A stretch of DNA of 64,000 nucleotides. Source: Erythrobasidium yunnanense. Taxonomy: Eukaryota; Basidiomycota; Cystobasidiomycetes; Erythrobasidiales; Erythrobasidiaceae. The position numbers and the translations under genes were made by a program. The stretch spans positions 1,069,968 to 1,133,967 of the forward strand of contig BCJC01000006.1 in NCBI GenBank assembly GCA_001600175.1, given 5' to 3'. Within the stretch, counting starts at the first letter, position 1. Each line of letters starts with the position of its first letter. Below, piece by piece: positions 43,385 through 55,071 of this stretch. The notes beneath the pieces were generated by a model. It worked only from the letters and a program-made list of their open reading frames with translations, was not told the DNA's origin and searched no databases.

Positions 43385-44206
43385 ATGACAGAAGACGCTA
43401 CAAGCAGCGAAACGCTCGACCTTCTAGGATCCCTCTTCTGCCTCGAAGGCGAGTTCAGCGAGAACCGGAATGACCACTCATGCGCAATCACTGTCAGAAT
43501 GCAGCAAGACGACGCGAAGATCATCATTATCCATGTCAAACTCACGCCTAGCCTGGCCATACACCTAGGGATGACATCTTGGCTCGATAGGAAAGGGCAT
43601 GCGAAACTGTCTGAAGACTTGCAGGCGTATCTATCCCATAACCAAGCAGACTATGCTGAAGACACGGTCGCAGAAGTCCTGGCAGCTGTAGACTATGTCA
43701 AGGAACACGGCTTGGAATATGCAAAGGCAGCATCGAGCAATCAGAAAGTTGAAGATGCACTTACGGAAGATGGACCCGCTTCTTTCTGTAGAATATGGAT
43801 GCATCTTCCTTCTCTATCCACTCCTTCCAAGCGAGATGATATGGTGAAATACGCGGCATCTTACCAGATTACAGGCATCGTATGTGCTGGAAAGCCAGCT
43901 CTGCTCGTTCTCGAAGCTCCAAACGCTCAAGCTGTGCTATCCTATCTCTCGTTCATCAAGTCACACTCCTGGGCAGATATACCGTCCTATCAGAAGAAGA
44001 TCTCGGAAAAGCTGAGGGAGGATGATCTACCTATATCGGAGAGAGTCTTTTCGACTATGCAGGAGATCACAGACATTGTCTACATAGACGGGATGCGAGG
44101 ACCACGAAACAATAGAGGAGACATGGGGTTGCTGAGAGTCTGGCTAGATGAGCGCGGGCTAGGAGACAGACTACACCTAGTCTTCGGTGCCAACTTCAAC
44201 GAGTAG
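43385..44206 (+). CDS. RWD domain-containing protein, RWDD2-like (RWD plus DUF1115)
   Basis: Intronless gene of 273 residues. The N-terminal RWD domain spans about residues 8-110 (LDLLGSLFCLEGEFSE, IIIIHVKLTPSLAIHL and a C-terminal helix). The second half fits DUF1115: CRIWMHLPSLSTPSKRDDMV, YQITGIVCAGKPALLVLEA and FIKSHSWADIPSYQKKISEK. The family is widespread in eukaryotes but its biochemical role is not established. The lack of introns is unusual among the surrounding genes. The start codon at 43385 follows a short leader shared with the divergent bL21m promoter. Confidence 0.85.
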   Translation: MTEDATSSETLDLLGSLFCLEGEFSENRNDHSCAITVRMQQDDAKIIIIHVKLTPSLAIHLGMTSWLDRKGHAKLSEDLQAYLSHNQADYAEDTVAEVLAAVDYVKEHGLEYAKAASSNQKVEDALTEDGPASFCRIWMHLPSLSTPSKRDDMVKYAASYQITGIVCAGKPALLVLEAPNAQAVLSYLSFIKSHSWADIPSYQKKISEKLREDDLPISERVFSTMQEITDIVYIDGMRGPRNNRGDMGLLRVWLDERGLGDRLHLVFGANFNE

Positions 44207-44474
44207 CTCAAGACGACTCACATACACCGATGTTCAGGCAAGATGGAAATTCTATCACCTGCCAAACAAGCGCACCGGCCCTAGACCGTTCCGTCAATAG
44301 GAAAGCTTCAGCGTCGCATCAAGGCTGCCTTTTGGCTTCTTACCAACTCGAAGCGCGCCTTGCTTTCGGGTTGCCTGCTGCCACAGCTTGAGGATTTTAC
44401 AAAGGAGCAGTTTGTAAGACCGCTGCATCTTCGTGCCCGAAGCTCAACTAAATTCTACTTCTCAAGCAAAACAA

Positions 44475-45169
44475 ATGGCAGGAAGTGGTGTTACATCTCC
44501 TACCACTTCAGTCAGCGATGGTATCGATGGCCTTACTGCGAGTCTTGGGAGCATATCGCTGTTCTCCCTTTCGCACGACACTGGCAGCAGCGCAGACTCG
44601 TCAGACTCCGATACTATTCACCCTGGAGATGCAAGCGAAGCTGGTAGCGATGACTTTGGTTCGATCCATTCTTCCCTATCTACCTCGGAAGCGACAGACA
44701 TCATCGCATCTTTCCATTCGAGCGCCGGCATCTACAGTCTGAGCTCCAGCAGCTCCACGCACGATCAGAAGATTGCCCTCTGGCAAGCTATTCTCGTTGG
44801 ATTCGGAGTGTGCGCCCCTGCCGAGGCCACTTCTATGACTGCTATCCCAACTGGCGGTCGCAAACGTCCATCCCACTTCGAGGACTACTATTTACCACTT
44901 CCGTCCTCTACAAAGAAATGCATAGAGCTACTCAAGCGATATGTGCACATCAATCTTCGAGATTTTGCACAGAAAAAGACTAAAGCCAAAGTTTTCCCGA
45001 GGTACATTGGCTTCGTTGGTATTTATGAGTGTTGCTAACCTCATATACTAGCTCGCGAACTCTTATGGCCTATACTTTCGGTACTGGCAGATTCTACAAG
45101 CTCAAGAAGGCAAAGAAGGAACTCCTGCAGCCCATGCTGCGCGATATGCGACTTTATGGAGATTACTGA
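44475..45169 (+). CDS. Hypothetical protein, Ser-rich N-terminus
   Basis: Not recognised. The start MAGSGVTSPTTSVSDGIDGL at 44475 begins about 110 residues rich in Ser, Asp and Gly. The C-terminal part appears folded: HFEDYYLPLPSSTKKCIELL and RYVHINLRDFAQKKTKAKVF. A short intron near 45001-45051 joins VFP to SSRTLMAYTFGTGRFYKLKK, ending MLRDMRLYGDY at 45169. No signal peptide, membrane helix or metal motif is seen. A GTG-initiated extension upstream is unlikely to be used. Confidence 0.55.
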
Positions 45170-45416
45170 ATCGTGATCGAGGTTGCTATACGACAACTGC
45201 GGATCAAAGGTTGGCTGTTATTCCTATTGCTAATCGACTGAGCTGCGCTCGTATCGGCATGACCAGCTTGGCCGCTATTTGAGCTACGGTGCCCTAAATG
45301 TACGATTAGCTTTATCTTCGTACCCTCATATCCTACCTATCGTTATATACTCATTCATCTATTTATCCTGATTCTACGCAACTCACGTGTTCTTGCTTCA
45401 TGCCATTTCCGCGTTG

Positions 45417-48400
45417 ATGCTATCGTCGCTACTGCCTCGCAGCTCTGTCTACTCGAGCATTGATAGACGTAGGAACGACGATGAAGAGCAGCAAGAACTG
45501 GGCGCAAGTCAGAGTCGAGCGCGACATCTAGATCCCTTTGAGCAGGAGCAAGAGCCAGGACCTTCTTCCAGGCGCCGTCAGAGCTACAGCAGCAGCAGTC
45601 ATGCAAGCTCAGCGAGTCGCATCTATCCTACCGAAGTACGAGAGGTTCCAAGCGAAGACGGCAATGCATATGTGCAGCCCGGTGACGAGCGCGAAGACGA
45701 CATGTTCCATTCTATGCACCCACAAACGAATCCATTCGTTATGCAACAGCATGATCAGCTAGATGAAGAAGATCCTACAAGCCAGCAGTCTCGGCATGAT
45801 GACCTTGAAGCGACCTTTCACAAGGAACATACCAATACGTACGAAGCTGCTGGCCCGCCAACTTCGCTGTACATTTGTATATCTCTTGTACATCACATAA
45901 GACTAACTGGTTTGATGTGCAGAATGTACGAAGATAAGCCTCCGGATAGCGCTGCCGGACCTTGGTTACATTCTGCAAGTTCAGGCGCAACACCTTTCCA
46001 TGAAGCTTCATATACACATCAGTCTCCGCTTGCACCGTCTGCTGCAACATCGCCTCGCCTCCAATCTCCTCCAACGCAGACTGCATATTCAGACAATAGT
46101 CTGAGCGCTAGTCAGCAAACGCCATGGTGGTTGCGCGAAAGCCGGAAGCATACTAGCCCGGAACAGGTTAAGATGAGCATACCGCTACACTCGACATTGA
46201 ACGTCAAGGAGGACGGCCGATATCGATCAACAGCAGATACCGGTGATCCTGCTAAAGCGGGGATCTCTGGCTCGCATAGCGCTGCAGCAAGTGCTCGTGC
46301 TACTAGGACGTCGCTGAGCAATGCGACAATGGGGCGGACCGGCCCTATCCATTTGCAAACAAGGCTTAGCAAAAGGGAGAGAGCGCTCTGGATCTGGCTG
46401 AACGTCGAGGATCTCGACTCATTTCTACAAGATGTAAGAGCTACGGTAGTCTCGCTGAGTTAAATTGCTGATAATCCCATGTAGGTATATACCTTCTATG
46501 TCAAGAAAGGCCTTTCGTCTATAGCTCTATCGAGCTTCTTGGATTTGCTGTAAGTGCTTGGTTGTTCTTCCTCAAATCTATGCTGATGCGGCATGTCAAA
46601 GCACTGTAGGCTTTGTCATTGCCTTTTCGATCTTTCTATTGGGCTGCGTGGACTACTCCGTCATCCGGTCTAGCCATTCGTTCAGCGACGTGGTAGTGCC
46701 TCAATGCGTATCTCGGTAGGCCACAATATATTCAGCCAGGTTCGATACTCACTGACCACATCGGTATAGCTTTCATGGGTCCACCCTCCTGCTGGTCGTC
46801 GCGTTTTCAGTCTTCTACGCTCTGTATATTCTGCGCTTTGGTCAGGAGATTCGGAAGCTTCTCAATATGCGCGACTTCTATACAGAGCTCCTGGACATTC
46901 CCGAAGTATGTTCGATCGTAACTTTGACGAATTCGAGCTGAAACTCGGGGCATGCAGGCAGACATTCCTACAGTATCCTGGCCAGTCATCGTCGGCAAGC
47001 TATCCGTCTTGCGAGCTAACCATCCTGCCCAAGCTGGCATCAACCATGCAGACGGTTCTTCGGACCAGAACCCAAATGACCGTTTAGACGCACACGACAT
47101 AGCCAACAGAATCATGCGAAAGGATAACTACCTGATAGCGCTCTTCAATAAGAGAGTGTTAAACCTGGCTGTCCCTATTCCGATGCGGCTCGCGAACTCG
47201 CCTGCTTTCGCTTACGTAGCAGACAGACTGGGAGTCGCAACGACGACGCTCGACAAGGCTCATCGAGCTAATCCGATCCAGTCCGCTCTGACGAGGAGTC
47301 TCGAATATAACCTTAGCCTATGTCTCCTGGGATTCCTGTTCGGACCAGATGGTCAAGTCAGACCGGCTTTCATGGCTGATCGAAGCAAGGATGAATTGAT
47401 AGCAGCGTGAGTAAGCAATCTCATAGACTACATGAATGGACTGACTTGAATGCTTCTATGCAGCCTGCAACGCCGATTCATACTGCTGGGAGCCGCCAAC
47501 GCCATATTCGCACCGTTCATTGTTCTATATCTTCTCTTCTACTCGTTCTTCCGTTATTTCGAGGTAAGCCCAGGTCAGCTGCTGCCACGACCATCCTGAA
47601 TACTGATAATTCAGGATGCAGGAGTATCACAAGAATCCTTCCTCAATTGGGTCTCGCACGTACACGCAGTTGGCTCGCTGGAAGTTCCGAGAGTTCAACG
47701 AGCTACCACATATATTCCAGCAACGTCTGTACAGAAGCTATCCCCTGGCCGATGCCTATATCAACCAGTTTCCCAATGATAGGAGTGCGCAGATAGCAAG
47801 GTGCGCCTTCAATGGTATTCAACGATACAATCAACTGATAGCCTCAGTAGATTTGTTGCCTTTGTTGCCGGATCGTTTACTGCCGTTCTCGTGCTGTTCT
47901 CCCTGCTGGATCCGGACGCATTCCTGCAATTCGAGATTACCGAAGGACGTACTGTCCTCTTCTACATAACAGTCTTCGGTACTATCCTGGCTGTGTCGAG
48001 AGGCATGGTGCCGGAAGATCATCGGGTTGTGGATCCTGAGCAGCTTATGCGAGCAGTCATCGAAGAGACACACTACCTTCCCGCAGAATGGCGTGGAAGA
48101 CTGCATTCAGCATCGGTGAGGTAGATCCTGGTGTCAACCGGAGTTACTTGCTAACCTAGATGGTGATGACAGGTTCATGCGGAATTCGGCCAGCTATTCA
48201 CTCTGCGCATCAATACCTTTCTTCAGGAGCTACTTTCGGCGCTCACTACGCCGCTCATTTTATGCTTCACGCTAACCCGCTGCGCTCCGGCCATCATTGA
48301 CTTCTTCAGGGAATTTACAATTCACGTGGATGGCCTGGGATATGCCTGCTCTTTTGCAGTCTTTGACTTTGAAAGGCATGGAGACACTAGAGTGAGCAAT

Positions 48401-48939
48401 GGCTTGTCCGAACCTCTGTCGCAAGCTGATCAATCTGCATACGACGGCAGTTCGGCGCACCTGTCCAAGGCAAAACCGAGCTTGTGTCCAGTCAGGGGAA
48501 GCTCGAGAAGTCTGTACTCGGCTTCAAAGCTGCTCATCCTACATGGCAACCTCAAGACCAGACTACCTCACTGTACTTGTCTCGAATGGTAGAAGAGCCA
48601 GCCGTATCTGCGAGGTCTTCTTCCGCAAGCGGTCGCCGCCGTGTTCGTCCTAGAGCAGGGAAAGGCTCTAGACGCTCTAACACGTCTGTTCTTACATCTC
48701 CCATCCGGGAAGACGAGGATGATGGTGATGCTAGCAGTAATTCTGCTGTTCGAGAGCCGACTTTTCTGAAGAGCCCGACATTGGCGAACGAAACGGGTCT
48801 CGGAGGAGAGTCTTATGTCTCTAGCATGCGACCAGATGCTAATGCACGATCAGCTGGAGTTGACGAGAATCTTATATCTGGCGATTTCAAGCCGTCAATG
48901 AAGGATTTGCTGAGGGAGGGAACGCAGAAGCGGTGGTAG
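45417..48939 (+). CDS. atg9: Autophagy membrane protein ATG9
   Basis: Lipid scramblase and only multi-spanning core autophagy protein; it cycles on vesicles that seed the phagophore. The N-terminal about 330 residues are a hydrophilic Ser/Gln-rich region. The conserved core includes [80 protein letters not shown] and [20 protein letters not shown]. Further on are [55 protein letters not shown] and [20 protein letters not shown]. The C-terminal tail is disordered. About ten short introns interrupt it. The start at 45417 gives [19 protein letters not shown]. Confidence 0.95.
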
Positions 48940-49468
48940 TCGCATCCGTATACGAGTTGGCAGCTCAGTGCAGTATTCCAGGAGTCATTGTTACACCGTA
49001 CGAGTTATACATTGTTGTTGTTTGTTGAGGCACTCGTGCCGCAATTATTGGAGCGGACGCGGCGGTGCATGCATTCGATATTGGAATACATACACAGACG
49101 TTGCGTTTGTCTTAGCCTGATTCTTGAAATCAGAGACTGAATTGTACTGCTTGAGGTACTATAGCGGCTAGCGTGGGTCTACCGCCTACCATTCGTTTCC
49201 ATTACATCGACCGCCAGGATTCGACATCAAGGGTTCTACAGAATCAGCATACAGTAATCGCAGAAAGCTGGCTGGAACAGCCGATTTCTAGCTTATGGTG
49301 GATGGAGGGAGGATAGGCTGAGCTGGGCCGGAAACCGCAAAGCGCGACAGAATACCACTACAATCCATACACCTTGTGCGGTCCATCTGGTCGATACTTG
49401 TTTCACACCATAATTGCGAGCTGTCAGCTTAGTCGGGCCAGCTCCGGGACCCAGCAGCAGCCCACTGG
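48940..49468. other. Intergenic region between ATG9 and LIM-RhoGAP gene
   Basis: The 529 bases contain a TTGTTGTTG tract near 49010 and purine-rich GGATGGAGGGAGGA near 49300. They presumably hold the ATG9 3' UTR and the promoter of the next gene. No RNA gene or conserved ORF was recognised. Confidence 0.45.
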
Positions 49469-52400
49469 ATGAGAACGATGGACGAGGATAGCTTGGATGA
49501 GCATGGCTATAGCAAGGGAAAGGGAAAACCGAAAACGACGATGCAAGATGGCAGCAAGAACAGCGAGATGATGCGGGATGCCAACATTGCTGCGACAAAC
49601 AGTATAGACAACCTTCGAGCAAACACACACCGCGACCGCGAGCGCGAAGGCAGAGCGACATCGACGTTGATGGCTCCAAGTGGGAGTGCAAGTGGTAGCA
49701 GTGATTATAGTAGTAGCAACGGACACGCTGGACCAAGCAGCGGGAGCTCGAATCGACACACAATGCTCGCTGGATCAAGCCTGGCAACAAGGTCGAATTC
49801 AACGCTCGCACATGGCCATGGACAGCAGCAGCAGCATCACAGTCATGCATCAAGATCCAGTAGACATGCTCAGACTTGCGCAAAGTGCGGACAGCCCATG
49901 ACCGGCTCGTTCGTACGGGCGTTAGGGACCGTGTTCCATCTCGACTGCTTCCGATGCCAGGTGAGCAGGCTGCGAACATAATATATAGCAAGCGAATGCT
50001 CAATATGCCATGCTATCTAGGACTGCAACAAGGTCGTAGCGTCAAAGTTCTTCCCTATAGATGGCCCAGAGGGTCGTCAATACCCGCTATGCGAAACAGA
50101 CTACTTTCGCAGGCTCAATCTCATATGCGCAAAATGTGGTGCCGCACTGCGCGGAAGCTATATTACAGCCTTAGGTAGGCTGAGACGGTCTCCCTCAAGT
50201 GACCCGGCATGGGTTCGCCAACGCGGCATCTAACTCTGCTGCCTATACAGACATGAAGTTCCATGTAGAGCACTTTACCTGCTCTGTGTGTCCGACCGTC
50301 TTTGGCTCCCAAGACTCATATTACGAACACGATGGCTGCGTCTACTGCCACTTTCACTACTCGACACGATTCGCCGTCAAGTGCACAGGGTGCAGGACCG
50401 CTATACTCAAGCAGTTCGTCGAGATCAATCGCAACAATGTAGACGAGCACTGGCATCCGGAATGCTATATGATCCATAAATTCTGGAATATCAAGCTCGT
50501 CCCTTCAAGCAAGAAATCGGCAGATAAAGCAAATGCTGCACCTGTTACTTTCGAAGCTGGCCTACCTGCGACGATCAATAAGGACTTTGAAGCCCAAGAA
50601 AAGAACGAGACGGCCCAAAGTCTCCGGGACAAGCAGAAACATGTAGAGGCGCAAGTGTATCGGATATGGACTGTCCTGAGCACCTTTGAAGAGAGCAGTG
50701 CAGCGTGCATATCGGAAATGCTACGGCATGTCTCGAGCGGTCAATATCTCGATGGCGTCAGCATGGCAGAACGATTCGTGCTACATGTCGAGACCTTGTT
50801 CGCAGCGATCGACGATCTCAGTGCGTCGTTTCGCAATGTTGGCGGCAAGGGTGAGACTTCGTCAAGCCCAAGCAGGGCAAGAAGAGAGCTGAAATCTCCT
50901 GCAGAAATTCCGCACGTTCGCGAAGCACGGATGCTATGCAAGAAAGTCGTCAACTTTTTCTCCCTTTTATCACACACTCACGAGTCTGGAGCACCCAAGA
51001 TGGGCATCACGCAAGAGCTGCTGTCGCTTGTCACTGGCCTGGCACACTACCTCAAAATCCTTATTCGGATAGCGCTCACCGCTGCGCTCAAGCTCGAGCG
51101 TGATTATGCAAGCAAGAACGCCTTGTCCCACTTCCTTTCGCGCCTAGATAGGCTATGCAAAGACCCGGAAGCTCTCAAGTCCCCAACAAATGCCGTTGAA
51201 GACGCAACGAAACCCCTCCCAGTCGTCGAAGGTATCAAATCACGGCCGTACGGATACAAAAGCCTCGCTCGGCCTGGCGGATCTATCATAGGACAGGAGA
51301 CTGCGATAACAGATCTGTGCGAAGGGTGTAGACAGACAGTGGAGGATGAGTGTGTGCGTTTCGGTAGCAGTCTGCGGTGGCATCTAGGGTGCCTATGCTG
51401 CTCTATATGCAAGCGGCACGCTACAAAAGACAGGAGTCCGCCGCAAACAGATCCCGGACCTTTGCAGTCTATCTACCTAAAAGAATTCAGAATGGAAGAA
51501 CCGCAACACCAGCAACTACCACAAGTGCAGGGAGAAGGCAGGCGGTCGCATTCGCGGCGGTCTGGGGTTGTATACTGCTCCGAGTGCCCTTCAGGCTCGA
51601 TTCGAGACGGCTTCGAATATGTTACTCGCTTGGAACAATACGCATTCCTGCTATGCGTGGCGCTCAACAAGCTATACAATCTCCTCAAGCAAAGAGGCGT
51701 GGTTCCCAATCTTCCCCGTAAGCCATATACGAGCGAATTCCCTGGTTTTTATGCTTATGCTTTGTTTCCTGTAGCTTCTCCCTCTCTTCGCAACATAGCC
51801 CTGCCATCGGACAAGAGCGATGAACGATCCATACATGAGGCATATCGCGACTCGAGCGATATCAAGCGGATGAAATCAGTCAACCTCGATCGGAAGCTCT
51901 CGACTACAGCAAAAGTGGCTCAGCGGTTGACCGTCGTGGAAAGTCCTCACCCGCGGATGGTGCCAACTGAAGGTCGACAAGAAGAGTCCATCCGGCTTGT
52001 CCAGCAAAATTCCAATGGATCGAGCTCAAACTTACCGCCTACTATAACTCCCTCTCCTCAGCAACCTTTCCGCGATACAACACACCTTCCTTACAGACAG
52101 TCGCCGCCGAACCATAGCAGCCCGCAGACTCGAATACCTTTGCAAGATAATGAGCCTCCTGGACGGCCCGGCTTCAATCGCTCAACCACGGCGATACGGG
52201 TCGTCGAAGACAATTTACAGATCGACCATGGCGCATTCCGAGAGTCAGAAAGCGGCTTAGGGTCCGAGCTTTCCCCTACTCAAGATGAAGAGGGCATCAC
52301 GCTGGCAGATTTGCATCAAGTGATGGAGGCCGAACAGGCAAGGGAGCAGCATAGGTCTCTCCCGCGCAGCGGGCACAACCGGCTGTTATCAGAATTATCT

Positions 52401-53855
52401 GCCCTTGAATACCTCATCATCAAGCATGCAGCAGCCATCACGCTTGCGAGCGATCTGTCACCCTTTCGCGATTTTGCCCAGCTGGACGACCTTCTCGACA
52501 TCATTGATGCGAAGAAGAACAATTTCTGGGGTAAGCTGTTCAAAGGGGGCGGCGACAAGAAGAAAGAAGTGAAGAAGAAAGGTAACTCAAGGCTCTATAG
52601 GGTCCTTGACGGAAGCTGACTCACTTTCAGGCGTCTTCGGCGTACCTCTGGAGGTGCTTGTCGAAAGACATGGTACAGATTCCATGCTAGGAGCAGGCCC
52701 TATGTCTCTCCGCATTCCAGTCTTTATCGATGACGTGGTAACGGCTATGAAGCAAATGGGCAAGTACCCACCACTGCCAATATATGCATACAGCTAACAC
52801 AGTCTCACAGACCTGTCAGTCGAGGGTATCTTCCGCAAGAACGGCAATATTCGCCGTCTGAAAGATCTAGCCGACGATATTGATCGAGACTCGGACACTA
52901 TCAACTTATTGGACGACAACCCCGTGCAGATCGCAGCGCTTTTGAAGAAGTTCCTCAGAGACATGCCTGATCCGCTTCTGACTTTCCGGATGCAACATCT
53001 TTGGCTCGCAACACAAAGTAAGCAACAGTCGCCAGAGCTGTCGTTCGTGGTTGCTTATCGGATTCTGTGCAGAAATCGAAAGCGAGGACGACCGTCGGAA
53101 GGTTTTACATCTCGTTTGCTGTCTCATGCCTAAATACCACCGAGACACGATGGAAGTGCTGTTTGTCTTCCTGAAATGGGTGGCCTCTTTCTCTCACGTG
53201 GACGAGGAAACAGGTAGCAAGATGGACCTACAGAACCTGGCAACGGTCATATGCCCAAATATTCTATATTCGAAAGGCAAAGATCCTTCGAAGGATGAGA
53301 GCTTCCTCGGCATTCGTGCTGTAGCAGAACTCCTCCAGCATCAGGACGAGTTCTTCACTGTAAGAAGCTTCGATGGCGAGATAGCGATTGCCAAGCTAAT
53401 GATGCATATAGGTGCCTCACGAGCTTCGGGCCATCCTTGCAGATCAGGATCTTTTCGCAAATCCGTCCGAGCTTTCTACGAAGGACATACTCAAGAAAGC
53501 CGAAGTGTATCTACGGGAAGGACAGCGCCTGCGTGAGCAAGATCACCGATTTGAGCCGTATCATATGCATAAAAACGGACAACGGGGTGAAGTCAAGCAT
53601 GTAAGCGTCTGATCTGCACTCAACTGGCTTCAAGCCGGCTAATCGGTCCATCTCCAGACACACCCTCACGTTCATACGCCTTTCTCGCCCCCGGCTTTTG
53701 GTCAATATCAACAGCCAATCACATCTCCTGTTCACGAACGTCCTCTCAGCTGGCAGCATCAGCAACAATATGCCAATCACCACCAATACCAAAATCTTTT
53801 ATCACCGACGTCGCAACATCCTCCATTTGGTCATCCGCGACAGCCTCGGCCATAA
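49469..53855 (+). CDS. LIM-domain Rho GTPase-activating protein (Rga1/Rga2-like)
   Basis: Accelerates GTP hydrolysis by Rho/Cdc42 GTPases to control polarity and septation. LIM zinc fingers come first: CAKCGQPMTGSFVRAL, FHLDCFRCQDCNKVV and CETDYFRRLNLICAKCGAAL. Next is FHVEHFTCSVCPTVF, then WHPECYM, and a further LIM-like unit near residue 600, LCEGCRQTVEDECVRFGSSL, then WHLGCLCCSIC. The C-terminal RhoGAP domain has GVFGVPLEVLVERHG, VEGIFRKNGNIRRLKDL with the arginine finger in GIFRKNG, PVQIAALLKKFLRDMPDPLL and MDLQNLATVICPNIL. It ends in a Gln/His/Pro-rich tail, FGHPRQPRP, at 53855, reached through a last intron after GEVKH. Confidence 0.93.
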
Positions 53856-54338
53856 TTCTACCGCTTGTTCCATGCATTTAGCGATACATACACACATGAC
53901 GATGTCGGGTCGCATGTACCTAATCGCATAGTCTGCTTACATCTTTTACGCATATTTCTTCGTAGCAGTCTTCTCTTGATGTTTCCACTAGGCAATCGTG
54001 GGTTTGTTGTTACAGTATCGCAACAGAATCTTCTTCTTTATTCCAGCCTGCGACTACCTCGCTCTACGCTCCAATCGATTCAGCCCAAAGCCCACTTAAC
54101 GCGCTTCGCTTGCTCCGAGTCTCACCACACCGTAATGTCACTATAACAACGTGCTTCTGATATCTCGCGAAGCTCAAGAGCAGGCTGAGCCTGACCGCGT
54201 CGGGTTTGTTTGTCGAGATGTGACGGGCAGTTGGAGAGTGAGCCGCTCAACGCGCCAGAAATCAGGCGAGAAGGATGGGCGATTGTTATGTTTGTTGTCC
54301 GTCTGTATCGAGCCTAGAACGTCGACAACCTTGAAACC
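53856..54338. other. Intergenic region upstream of CKS1
   Basis: The 483 bases between tandem genes hold two ACGCGC motifs (near 54098 and 54250). These are close to, but not, the MluI cell-cycle box. Nothing else was recognised; the promoter of CKS1 must lie here. Confidence 0.4.
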
Positions 54339-54798
54339 ATGGGTGTCACAAAGGTCGAGCTTGATGATGACTGGCAGAGCGAGGTGCTGAGCCAGCGCGA
54401 GCGCGACATCGCAAAGTGCGACACATCAGCAGCATTGAAGCGAAGTGAAGCAGAGTGTTGACTGATCTCTTCAGGTATTCGGAGCAAGTCTTCTACAGTG
54501 CGCGCTACACGGACGATACGCACGAATATCGACATGTTATCCTGCCTAAACCGCTGGCTCAGCATCTTCCCAAAGGCAGAGTAGCTACAGAAGACGAATG
54601 GAGAGGACTAGGCATCAGACAATCTCCTGGCTGGTGTCACTATGCGATCCACAAGCCAGAGCCGTGGATCAGTAAGTTTTCTCGTGCGATACGATAATGT
54701 GCTTCGCAAGCAGCTGACATAGACTTCACATAGTGCTCTTTAGACGACCTATTGCCCTCGGAGAGATGTACCCTGCAAAAGTAGAGGAAGCCGAGTAA
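54339..54798 (+). CDS. cks1: Cyclin-dependent kinase regulatory subunit CKS1/Suc1
   Basis: Small adaptor that binds CDK1 and phosphorylated substrates during the cell cycle. Three exons (54339-54415, 54475-54671, 54734-54798) total 339 bases, 112 residues. The core reads YSEQVFYSARYTDDTHEYRH, VILPKPLAQHLPKGRVATED, EWRGLGIRQSPGWCHYAIHK and PEPWIMLFRRPIALGE. Arg, Trp and Ser residues of the phosphate-binding pocket are present. The hinge normally written HxPEPH reads HKPEPW, a substitution at its last position. The N-terminus, MGVTKVELDDDWQSEV, is slightly longer than in human CKS1. Confidence 0.95.
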
Positions 54799-55071
54799 GG
54801 CGGATCAAGGTGAGATACGTCCATGTCCTGCCGACCATGCTAAAGCCTTTCCCTTCTCGCAGAGCTTCATTCATCAGTTCGAGCTTAACCGCAAGCTGCT
54901 GCATAGTCGTTCAGTCTCGATATCAATCGTAGTTTTAGTTTTTCAGAAGTATTCGCTCAGGATAGAAGTATCTTCGTTGCAGTCATTACAGCTTTGTTGA
55001 GCTGCTCATTGTACTTGTGCCAACGACGCCGGACATCTCGTAACGTTGCATGCTTTGCAAGTGGTACTGTT

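Noticed and set aside
46735-46750. GGTTCGA-like T-loop in ATG9
   Set aside because: Lies at an exon-intron boundary of ATG9; no acceptor stem or anticodon arm can be drawn, so not a tRNA.
49293-50003. Long minus-strand ORF over the LIM-RhoGAP first exon
   Set aside because: Antisense to a well-supported LIM-domain gene; Cys/Ser-rich composition comes from the sense repeats.
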